A stretch of DNA of 64,000 nt, taken from Limimaricola pyoseonensis. Lineage in GTDB: Bacteria > Pseudomonadota > Alphaproteobacteria > Rhodobacterales > Rhodobacteraceae. Of the stretch, positions 55,752-64,000 are shown one piece after another. The stretch lies in contig NZ_FNAT01000002.1 of NCBI RefSeq assembly GCF_900102015.1, positions 558,001 to 622,000 of the forward strand, in the 5' to 3' direction. A model generated the notes under the pieces. That model saw nothing but the letters and a program-made list of their open reading frames with translations, ran no database searches and had not been told where the DNA came from. How positions within the stretch are numbered: position 1 is the first letter of the stretch; each line of letters begins with the position of its first letter. A program made the position numbers and the translations under genes.

Positions 55752-56720
55752 TCAGACCTTGATGTTGACCAGGGCGCGCATGACGATGACGTTGAGCGTC
55801 AGCAGCGCGCCCACCGCGAAGCAGGCGGGGATGAAGATCGCGGTTTCCTTGACGCCGTCATAGTAGTTCGGCTCGATCACGTTGATCCCGACCAGCGCCG
55901 CCAGCGGAAAGCCCGACAGGAACATGCCGGACCACTTGGCCTCGGCGGTGATCGCCTTGACGCGGCGGAACAGCTTGAAGCGGGCGCGGATCACCTTACC
56001 GAGACCGGCCAGGATCTCGGCGAGGTTGCCGCCCGACTGGCTCTGGATCGCCACGGCGACGGCGAGGAAGCGCAGGTCCTGCATGTCGCAGCGCTCGGCC
56101 AGCCCCTTGAGGCATTCGCTCATCTCGCGGCCATAGGCGGCCTCGTCCGAGATCACGCCCATCTCGGTGCCGAGCGGGTCGGGCACCTCGCGCGCCACGA
56201 TCGCCACGGCGGAGGCGAAGGGATGGCCGACGCGCAGGCTGCGTACCATCAGCTCGACCGCGTCGGGCAGCTGCTCCTCGATCAGCGCCATGCGCGTCTT
56301 GGCCTTGTTCGAGACCCAGAGATAGACCCCGCCCACGCCCATCAGCGCGGCGACGCCGATCCGGATCGGCAGCCCGGCATCGGTGCCGGCCGACAGGCCT
56401 GCGAAGGCCAGCCCCGCCAGGCCGGCCATCAGCATCGTCAGCTGCATCGGCGTGAAGGCGATGTTGGCCTTCTGCGCCTGCACCGCGAGCAGCGAGTAGA
56501 GCGGCACGCGGCGCGACTTCACGTGCTGCGACATTTCCTTGCGGAGCTGTTCGAGCACCTCCTCGCGCTTGCCGCCCTTCTCGAGCAGGGTGAGCCGGCG
56601 GTTGACCCGGCGGTTGAGGCTGATCGAGCGGCCGAAGGCCAGCAGGTAGAGCCCCTCGACCACGGCCAGAACGGACAGGAAGACCAGCCCGTAGATGATC
56701 GGTTCCATGCCGATGCTCAT
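55752..56720 (-). CDS. tadB: Tad pilus inner-membrane protein TadB
   Basis: A 322-residue T2SS-F family protein: LPDAVELMVRSLRVGHPFASAVAIVAREV is the GspF signature, with flanking membrane helices (VFLSVLAVVEGLYLLAFG, and two C-terminal). Partner of TadC; 4 bases from tadA. Confidence 0.92.
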   Translation of the reverse strand: MSIGMEPIIYGLVFLSVLAVVEGLYLLAFGRSISLNRRVNRRLTLLEKGGKREEVLEQLRKEMSQHVKSRRVPLYSLLAVQAQKANIAFTPMQLTMLMAGLAGLAFAGLSAGTDAGLPIRIGVAALMGVGGVYLWVSNKAKTRMALIEEQLPDAVELMVRSLRVGHPFASAVAIVAREVPDPLGTEMGVISDEAAYGREMSECLKGLAERCDMQDLRFLAVAVAIQSQSGGNLAEILAGLGKVIRARFKLFRRVKAITAEAKWSGMFLSGFPLAALVGINVIEPNYYDGVKETAIFIPACFAVGALLTLNVIVMRALVNIKV

Positions 56721-56724
56721 GGCC

Positions 56725-58164
<1,440 letters not shown>

Positions 58165-58180
58165 GGCGGAGACTCCGGGC

Positions 58181-59428
58181 TCAGCGCGACGCGGCGGCGT
58201 CGGCCCTGTTGACCTTGTGCATCTGGCGCGCGAGCTTGGCGATCTCGCGGCGCAGCGCGTTCTTCGGGGCGCCCTCGGACAGGGCGGTGCCCTGGTCGGC
58301 GCATTGGGTCACGGGCTTGCCGCCATCGGGCAGCATGATCTCGATCGAGATGCCGAGCGAATCCGCCAGCCGCCGGGCCCGGCTCTTGCCCGACAGGTCG
58401 GCAAAGCCCGGCGCGCGGTTCAGTACGAAGCGCAGCTTGTCGAAGGGCAGATCCTCGCCCTGCAGCGCCCGCTTCATCCGCATCGTGTTCTGGGCCGAGC
58501 GCATGTCGAGCTCGAGCGTCGCGAAATACAGGTGCGCGGCGTTCAGCACCGTCTCGGACCATTCGACCAGGCTCGGCGGCATGTCGATCACCACGTAGTC
58601 GAACTCGGCGCGCGCCATCGCGATCAGCCGCTCGACATCGGCCGGCCCGATCAGGTCGAGCGGCACCAGCTCTGAGGGCGAGGTCAGCACGCTGAGCCGG
58701 TCCTGGTAGGTCAGCATCGCCTGCAGGAAGCTTTCGTTGTCGGCGCTGGCGGTGTCGCTGAGGATCTCGAGCACCGCCTCGCGGCGCGGCAGGTCGAGCG
58801 CGGTGGCGACGGCGCCGAACTGCAGGTCGAGATCGATCAGGCAGACCCGCGGCGGGTTCTTCTTGTCGGCCTGCGCCAGCTCGCTGGCGAGGTTGACGGC
58901 GAGCGTCGTCGCGCCGCTGCCGCCGGACATGCCCTGCACCGGGATCACCACGCCGTCGCGATCACCGCCCTGGCTCGGGGTGGGGGAGGTCTCGGGCTGC
59001 GGCGGCAGCACCGGCTCGGCGCCGCTGCGCAGCCGCTCGATGGCGCGGGCCAGCTCGCCCTCGGGCAGCGGGTAGGGCACGAACTCGTCGCCGCCCTCGC
59101 GCAGCAGCTGGTGCAGCGCGGTCGGGCTCACCTCGTCGGCGATCAGGATGACCTTGATCGCCCGGGTCTTGGCGGCCGCGATCACGTCGGCGATCAGCGG
59201 CAGCGCCGCCTCGTCCTCCTTGGTCAGGGCGATCGCGATGAACTGCAGCTCCTCGGCCTCGGCCTGGCCGAGGAAGGCCAGCGCGTCCTCGAAGCCCAGA
59301 TCGCCCCAGGTCTCGCCCAGCGCCGCTTCCATGTCCTCGATCAGGAGATCGAACTGCTGCACGTCGCGGCTGACCGTGCAGGCGACGATCGGCTGCGGGT
59401 CGGGTTGCAGTTGGGCGGTGCTGCTCAT
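58181..59428 (-). CDS. tadZ: Tad pilus localisation protein TadZ (CpaE)
   Basis: A 415-residue protein with a receiver-like N-terminal domain (about 1-140) and a MinD/ParA-like ATPase domain. The P-loop reads GMSGGSGATTLAVNLA, with both usual lysines replaced, as in many TadZ/CpaE proteins, so hydrolysis may be weak. It sets the pilus location in the cell. ATG 59428 has AAGGA 10 bases upstream; GTG 59437 is possible. Confidence 0.88.
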   Translation of the reverse strand: MSSTAQLQPDPQPIVACTVSRDVQQFDLLIEDMEAALGETWGDLGFEDALAFLGQAEAEELQFIAIALTKEDEAALPLIADVIAAAKTRAIKVILIADEVSPTALHQLLREGGDEFVPYPLPEGELARAIERLRSGAEPVLPPQPETSPTPSQGGDRDGVVIPVQGMSGGSGATTLAVNLASELAQADKKNPPRVCLIDLDLQFGAVATALDLPRREAVLEILSDTASADNESFLQAMLTYQDRLSVLTSPSELVPLDLIGPADVERLIAMARAEFDYVVIDMPPSLVEWSETVLNAAHLYFATLELDMRSAQNTMRMKRALQGEDLPFDKLRFVLNRAPGFADLSGKSRARRLADSLGISIEIMLPDGGKPVTQCADQGTALSEGAPKNALRREIAKLARQMHKVNRADAAASR

Positions 59429-59626
59429 GGGCGTCACATCCTTGTCCGGCGATCCCCCGCGGCGTGCCGCCCCCCCTGTGTGAGACAGGGATATGAAGGG
59501 GTCGTTTCTTGATCAGGTTGTCGCCGGCAATGATGGCTGCAATGGGGCTGAAAATCTGAAATTGTTGGAACCGCTGCAACGATTGGGGCCGGGATTTGGC
59601 TTTGTTGCCACGTGCCGGCCCACCAC

Positions 59627-60316
59627 TTATTGCGGGGTTGCGCCGCCCTCGCCGCCGCCGTTCCCGTTGCCGGTCGCACCCGTGCTTTCGGAGCCGACCT
59701 CGCTCGGCGGCACCGCGCTGGCGACGTAGTCGCGGAAGATGACCGCGGCGTATTTGCCGTTCAGCACGCTGGGGTGGTTCGCCACGAAACCCGAGACCTC
59801 GGTCACGGTGCGGCGGTTGGCGCGGGCGCGGCCCTCGGTGACGATCAGCGGCTGCGTCTCGCCGAAGGAGGCCACGGCCTCGAGCCGAGAGCGTTCGATC
59901 CCCTGCGCGATCAGGTAGGCCACCGCCGCCTGCGCGCGGCGCAGGCCGAGCGCCTTGTTGTAGGCTGCGCTGCCGACGAGGTCGGTGTGGCCGTAGACCC
60001 GGAAGCGGACCTCGGGGAACTGACGGATCCAGTGCGCCTGCGCGCGCAGCGTCGCCTGCGCCTCGGGGCCGAGCGCGGCCGAATCGAAGGCGAAGTTGAT
60101 CACCGTGTCGACCTCGGCCTCGAAGCGGCGGGCGAGGTCGAGCCGCAGCGCGCCGGCCTGACCGGTCTGGACGGCGGTGTTGCGGGCTGTGGCGGCCCCG
60201 AAGCCGGAGGCGCCGAAGCCGGCCTCCTGGTCGAAGGCGGGCGGCGCCGTGCAGGCGCCCAGCGCGAGCGAGAAGAGCAGGGCGGTGGCGCAGACGGCGG
60301 GGCGGGCAAGGGGCAT
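59627..60316 (-). CDS. OmpA-family lipoprotein of the Tad cluster
   Basis: A 229-residue lipoprotein (Cys22 in LALGAC) with an OmpA-like peptidoglycan-binding domain (VINFAFDSAALGPEAQ, YGHTDLVGSAAYNKALGLRRAQA) and a Gly/Asn-rich end. It probably ties the secretin to peptidoglycan. It starts 11 bases after the secretin stop. Confidence 0.88.
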   Translation of the reverse strand: MPLARPAVCATALLFSLALGACTAPPAFDQEAGFGASGFGAATARNTAVQTGQAGALRLDLARRFEAEVDTVINFAFDSAALGPEAQATLRAQAHWIRQFPEVRFRVYGHTDLVGSAAYNKALGLRRAQAAVAYLIAQGIERSRLEAVASFGETQPLIVTEGRARANRRTVTEVSGFVANHPSVLNGKYAAVIFRDYVASAVPPSEVGSESTGATGNGNGGGEGGATPQ

Positions 60317-60327
60317 GGCGTGTCCTC

Positions 60328-61749
60328 TCAGTCCAGCACGTAGCCGTAGGAGCCGCCGAAGTCCTGGCGCGCGACCTCGCCCGCGCCGCCGGTCTGCGGC
60401 GCGCGGTCGGCCGAGACCCGGCCGAACAGGAACAGCTCGCGCTCAGTCGGCAGCCGCACCCGGTCGGTCGGCAGGGCCAGCACCTCGCCGCGCGTCGGCG
60501 TGACGAGGTGCGGCGTGATGATGATCACCAGCTCGGTCTGCATGCGTTCGTATTCGGCGCTGCGGAACAGCGCGCCGAGCACCGGGATGTCGCCCAGCCA
60601 CGGCACCTGGCCGTTCAGGTCGCGGAAATCGTCCGACAGGAGCCCGGCGATGGCGAAGCTCTCGCCGTCGCGCATCTCGACCGTGGTCGAGGTCTCGCGC
60701 CGGCGGAAGGCGTCGACGGTGAAGCCGTTGGCGGTGAAGCCGTTGGCGGAATCGAGCGAGCTGACCGCCGCCTTCAGTTCGAGGTTGATGAGATCGCCCT
60801 CGACCACCCTCGGCACGAAGTCGAGCTCGACGCCGAAGGGCTTGAACTCGACCGTGATGGCGCCGCCTTCCTGGCTCACCGGGACCGGGTATTCGCCGCC
60901 GGCGAGGAAGCTCGCCTCCTGGCCCGACAGGGCGGTGAGGTTGGGCTCGGCCAGCGTGCGCACGACGCCGCGGCTTTCCAGCGCCTCGAGCAGCAGCCCG
61001 ACCTCGACGCCGCCGGCGTTGAAGCCGAACAGCGTGGCGGCGTTGGCGGAGGTGGCGGAGGGCAGCGAGCCGGTCAGGGCGCTGCCGAGGCCGCCGGCGT
61101 TGCTGAGCCGGTTGGTGCCGACCGACAGGCCCAGATCGTCGCCCAGCACGGTGCCGCGGGCGCCGAGCGAGGCCGAGAGCGACTTGCTGACCGAGCGCTG
61201 CATCTCGGCGAAGCGCACCTTCAGCATCACCTGCTGCGTGCCGCCCACGGACATCAGGTTCGAGACCCGCTCGGGCGCGTAGCGCTGCGCCAGTTCCAGC
61301 GCGCGGTCGAGCTTGGAGATCGAGCTGACGGTGCCCGACAGCACGATGCCGTCATTGGCGGTGCGCACCTCGATCGGCTCGCCGGGCAGGATCTGGCCCA
61401 GCCGTTCCTTGAACTCGGCGATGTCGGGGGTGACGTGCACCTCGACATTGGTGATCAGCCGGCCATTGGTGCCCAGCACGGTCAGCGTGGTCCGGCCCGG
61501 CGCCTTGCCCAGCACGTAGATCGAGCGGTCGGTGAGCGATGAGATGTCGGCGATGCCGGGATTGGCGATCGACAGCTCGGCGAAGGGCACGTCGCTTTCG
61601 ACCACCACGGCGCGGTTCATCGGCACCTGCAGCGCCGAGGAGGGCGAGCCGCCGGTGACGCGCAGCGCCTCGGCCTGCGCCGCGGGCGCGGCCGCGAGGG
61701 CCAGGGCGAGGCCGGTCAGGCCGGCCTTGATGCTGCGTCGGATGCTCAT
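60328..61749 (-). CDS. rcpA: Tad pilus secretin RcpA (CpaC)
   Basis: A 473-residue outer-membrane channel with a signal peptide (LTGLALALAAAPAAQAEA), N-terminal pilus-channel domain, a BON-like region (IEVRTANDGIVLSGTV) and a secretin domain ending in VPWLGDIPVLGALF. ATG 61749 with AAGG upstream is chosen; ATG 61767 adds six residues. It is preceded by cpaB. Confidence 0.93.
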   Translation of the reverse strand: MSIRRSIKAGLTGLALALAAAPAAQAEALRVTGGSPSSALQVPMNRAVVVESDVPFAELSIANPGIADISSLTDRSIYVLGKAPGRTTLTVLGTNGRLITNVEVHVTPDIAEFKERLGQILPGEPIEVRTANDGIVLSGTVSSISKLDRALELAQRYAPERVSNLMSVGGTQQVMLKVRFAEMQRSVSKSLSASLGARGTVLGDDLGLSVGTNRLSNAGGLGSALTGSLPSATSANAATLFGFNAGGVEVGLLLEALESRGVVRTLAEPNLTALSGQEASFLAGGEYPVPVSQEGGAITVEFKPFGVELDFVPRVVEGDLINLELKAAVSSLDSANGFTANGFTVDAFRRRETSTTVEMRDGESFAIAGLLSDDFRDLNGQVPWLGDIPVLGALFRSAEYERMQTELVIIITPHLVTPTRGEVLALPTDRVRLPTERELFLFGRVSADRAPQTGGAGEVARQDFGGSYGYVLD

Positions 61750-61892
61750 GTTGCCCGCCTTCGTCATTCGAATCCCGGGTGCGGCGCTGCGCCCCATGGT
61801 TGCGGCGAGCCTGCCCCATGTCGTGGTCGGCGCGCAACGCACCGGCGGCGCACGGGCCGCCGGTGGGGCCGGCGCGCAACAGCGCGCGCGGC

Positions 61893-62762
61893 TCAGTTGG
61901 TGCAGGGAATCGGGATCTCGACCACCTCGGCGCCGCGGCGGGTGCGGATCGTGCAGACCTGCGGCTCGGGGGCGGGGGCGGGCGCCACCTCGGCCACCTT
62001 CTCCTCCTCGACGATGCCGAGCAGACTGCGCTGGTCGACCTCGACCGCACCTGCGACGCTCTGGTCGCCCATGCCCACCAGCGACAGCGCCAGCGTGCCG
62101 GTCGACTGCGCCTGCGCGAGGTTGGCGACCTGCTGGGGGCTGGCCTGCACGGTCACGGTCCGCGCCACCATCGCCTCGGCGCGGCTCTGGTCCGAGGTCT
62201 GGTCGACGCCGACCAGCTCGAGGCCGGTCTCGATCAGTTTGGTGACCTCCTGGCCGGTCTCGGGGCCGACGTTCAGGGAGCCGGTCCAGTAGACGTCGAC
62301 CCGGTCGCCGGGGCGCAGGAAGCCCGACACGCCGCTGGCGGCGGTCACGCTGATCGCGAAGGCGCGCATGCCCTGGTCGAGCCGGGTGCTGATGCCGGCA
62401 TTGCCGCCGGGCGCGGTGATCTTGGCCAGAAGCACCGGCTCGTTCGCCTCCATCGGGCGCAGCACGAGGCGGGCGCCCTTGCGGTCGGCGGGAAACAGCT
62501 CCTCAAGGCTGCTGACCGTGCCCTCGGGCAGGTGCTTCTCGACGTAGCGGATCGGCGCGACGTCCTCGGGCGTCAGCTCCTCGCCATAGGAGAGCGCGCG
62601 GCTCACCGCCAGGACCTCGACGGTCGGGACCTGCTGCTTGGCGACGGCGCGCTCGCGCGCCAGCGCGGCCTGCTGCTGCTCGAAATGGCCCTGCACCATG
62701 TAGACGGCGAAGCCGGCGAGGCCGAGGCCGATCAGGAAGACGAAGGCGAACACTGCGCGCAT
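61893..62762 (-). CDS. cpaB: Tad pilus assembly protein CpaB (RcpC)
   Basis: A 289-residue periplasmic protein with an uncleaved or cleaved N-terminal helix (FAFVFLIGLGLAGFAVYMVQ), an SAF-type domain (VEVLAVSRALSYGEELTPEDVA) and RcpC region (FAISVTAASGVSGFLRPGDRVDVYW). It supports secretin assembly. It starts 24 bases after the pilin-like gene. Confidence 0.92.
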   Translation of the reverse strand: MRAVFAFVFLIGLGLAGFAVYMVQGHFEQQQAALARERAVAKQQVPTVEVLAVSRALSYGEELTPEDVAPIRYVEKHLPEGTVSSLEELFPADRKGARLVLRPMEANEPVLLAKITAPGGNAGISTRLDQGMRAFAISVTAASGVSGFLRPGDRVDVYWTGSLNVGPETGQEVTKLIETGLELVGVDQTSDQSRAEAMVARTVTVQASPQQVANLAQAQSTGTLALSLVGMGDQSVAGAVEVDQRSLLGIVEEEKVAEVAPAPAPEPQVCTIRTRRGAEVVEIPIPCTN

Positions 62763-62786
62763 GGAAGGATCCTCTTTCTTGTTCTT

Positions 62787-62975
62787 CTACTGAGGGGTCT
62801 GGTCGGCGTATTGCTCGAGCTTCTGCGCGATCTGCCCGTTGGCGCGCAGCGTGCTCTGGCTGACGGCGATGCCGATGGCGAGCGAGACGGCGACGATGCC
62901 GGCGGCCAGGACGACCCAGTCGACCGAGACGGCCCCGTCCTCGCAGTTCTTCAGCCTAGCGAAATGGCACTTCAT
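62787..62975 (-). CDS. Pilin-like protein beside Flp (second, diverged pilin)
   Basis: A 62-residue protein: basic leader MKCHFARLKNC, an acidic EDGAVSVDWVVLAAGIVAVSLAIGI segment like the Flp hydrophobic helix, and a short polar end. It may be a minor pilin. AGGAGGG at 62979-62985 abuts ATG 62978; ATG 62975 is better spaced. Compared with the major pilin it has an extra Cys in the leader and a longer tail. Confidence 0.75.
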   Translation of the reverse strand: MKCHFARLKNCEDGAVSVDWVVLAAGIVAVSLAIGIAVSQSTLRANGQIAQKLEQYADQTPQ

Positions 62976-63081
62976 CATCCCTCCTGCCACCGACGGCCCC
63001 CGCCCCGGAGGCCACCTTGATCGGCGATTGTGGTGAGGTTGTGATCGCGGCGGGGCCACTCCGAGAACCCGCCCGAACACC

Positions 63082-63107
63082 GAAAGGGCCGCGCGAGCGG
63101 CCCTTTC
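63082..63107 (-). terminator. Terminator/attenuator hairpin after flp
   Basis: GAAAGGGCCGC at 63082-63092 pairs perfectly with GCGGCCCTTTC at 63097-63107 around a 4-base loop (11 bp). On the minus strand it lies about 60 bases after the flp stop and ends in a T-rich 3' arm, limiting read-through into the assembly genes. Confidence 0.6.
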
Positions 63108-63165
63108 CGTGTCGTGGAACGGCCGCAGCGGCGCGGCCGGTTCACGATGGTCTGCTGTCGCGGCT

Positions 63166-63345
63166 TCAGAGGCCGGCAGCGGTGTCCAGGTCGGCCGAGA
63201 TCGTTGCGGCGACCGAGTCGACCTTGGTGTCGAGCGTGGTCATCACGGCGATGCCGATGCCGACGATGGCGGCGGTCAGGACGACCCAGTCAACGGTCAC
63301 GGCGCCGGATTCGTCATTATGGAACTTCTTGATGAAGTTGATCAT
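63166..63345 (-). CDS. Major Flp/type IVb pilin
   Basis: A 59-residue prepilin: short leader INFIKKFHNDESG, then AVTVDWVVLTAAIVGIGIAV, the hydrophobic helix. The mature N-terminus probably begins at the Ala after Gly, with Asp instead of the classical Glu at +5 (AVTVD), a pattern seen in this bacterial group. ATG 63345 has AGGAGGG 7 bases upstream; the longer frame to 63378 is unlikely. Confidence 0.9.
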   Translation of the reverse strand: MINFIKKFHNDESGAVTVDWVVLTAAIVGIGIAVMTTLDTKVDSVAATISADLDTAAGL

Positions 63346-63608
63346 TTCATGTCCCTCCTGGGGGGTTGTTGCTGTCATTCCCCCAGCGGATCGACGATGC
63401 GCGTTCCCCGCTGGTGGTTACATATAGCCGGCGGATTGGGGCGGGATTTGGACGCCATTGGTGCGATTTTTCACCCTTTGTCCGGCGCCGGTCGCAACTT
63501 TGCGTGGCCCAGCCGCCCCACCCGGGCGGCGTCTCGTGCCGGCCGGATCGTCAGGCCGGCCCGGTTTTGCGAAAGTCCCGGCGACTCGGTTGCGATGAGG
63601 GAGTGGAC

Positions 63609-64000
63609 ATGCGCGCGGCGCTGACAGGCGGTCCCCCGGGCAGGCTGTTCAACCTGGCGCTCGGCCTCGCGCTGACGCTCGGCATCCTCGCGGCGGCGCC
63701 CGGCCGGGCCGAAACCGGCCAGGGGGCGGATTTCACCTTCAGGCGAATCGCGGTGCCCGAACCCGGCGCGGGCCGCCGGATCACCGTGCAGATCGACCCC
63801 ACGGTCGCGCCGGTCCGCGCCGCGCCGGTGCCCGAGGCGCAGGACCCCGCGGCGCCGGCCGGCGCCGACCGGGCCGCGGGGTCCGACTGGTTCTGGGCGG
63901 CGGTCTCGCCGCGCCTCGCCGATGCCGGCCCCGGCCGGCTCGAGCCGGCGATGCTGGCGCTGGGCCTGGCGCCGGCGGGCCGGGCCGTCGCGGCGCCGCG
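63609..64000 (+). CDS. Probable lytic transglycosylase, N-terminal part (cut by window edge)
   Basis: From ATG 63609 (GAGGGAG 5 bases upstream) the frame is open to the end, giving 130 residues: a signal peptide (LALGLALTLGILAAAPGRAE), a FTFRRIAVPEPG stretch and SDWFWAAVSPRLADAGPGRLEPAM. This pattern resembles the N-terminus of SLT-type transglycosylases encoded beside Flp genes in Rhodobacterales, from memory; the catalytic SLT domain would lie outside. It is divergent from flp, with a 263-base gap. Confidence 0.6.
   Translation, partial: MRAALTGGPPGRLFNLALGLALTLGILAAAPGRAETGQGADFTFRRIAVPEPGAGRRITVQIDPTVAPVRAAPVPEAQDPAAPAGADRAAGSDWFWAAVSPRLADAGPGRLEPAMLALGLAPAGRAVAAP

Overview
The window is high-G+C chromosomal DNA from an alphaproteobacterium, most likely of the order Rhodobacterales. 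The evidence is gene content: a DUF1127 protein, an 'ATPase' gene attached to the Tad pilus cluster, a large family-specific FtsH/TolQRAB-Pal block, and a P4-type integrase next to small HGG and AlpA proteins. No species is assigned. Coding is dense, with many ATGA and GTGA stop/start overlaps.

Layout. 1-1719: the 5' part of a type III polyketide synthase, lipB and tRNA-Leu(GAG). 2159-7019: a polyamine-type ABC importer (ATPase, binding protein, two permeases). 7113-13629 (minus strand): an AEC transporter, then an operon running SPOR lipoprotein, D,D-carboxypeptidase, tmk, holB, tatD and an MBL-fold hydrolase. 13848-21139: tRNA-Ser(TGA) followed by a genomic island of about 7.2 kb. It is bounded by a 15-bp direct repeat of the tRNA 3' end, carries a tyrosine integrase, AlpA, winged-helix and HTH proteins, and holds three copies in different stages of decay of one small gene module. 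21258-26284: an HTH protein and a five-gene stressosome locus (RsbR, RsbS, RsbT, an RsbT-like/PP2C fusion and an RsbT-like/HisKA_2 kinase fusion). 26430-29636: DUF1127 protein, LacI regulator and a GH13 alpha-glucosidase. 29715-40728: ruvCAB, ybgC, an intercalated SDR gene, tolQRAB-pal-cpoB and tilS. 40807-46455: ftsH, a MOSC protein and a folate block (fhs, chorismate mutase, folD). 46475-51922: pdeM and an Lhr-like helicase, then a divergent MarR/MFS pair. 51919-63345 (minus strand): a Tad/Flp pilus cluster running flp, pilin-like, cpaB, secretin, OmpA, tadZ, tadA, tadB, tadC, two TPR lipoproteins and an AAA ATPase. 63609-end: start of a probable lytic transglycosylase.

How the genes work together. 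RuvABC resolves Holliday junctions; Tol-Pal-CpoB couples outer-membrane constriction to division; the Tad genes build an adhesive type IVb pilus; fhs and folD interconvert one-carbon tetrahydrofolate units. The most unusual part is the stressosome locus. Its outputs are a phosphatase and a histidine kinase, each fused to its own RsbT-like ATPase, rather than a sigma-B partner-switch. The second is the island, where one gene module appears three times with visible nonsense, frameshift and deletion events.
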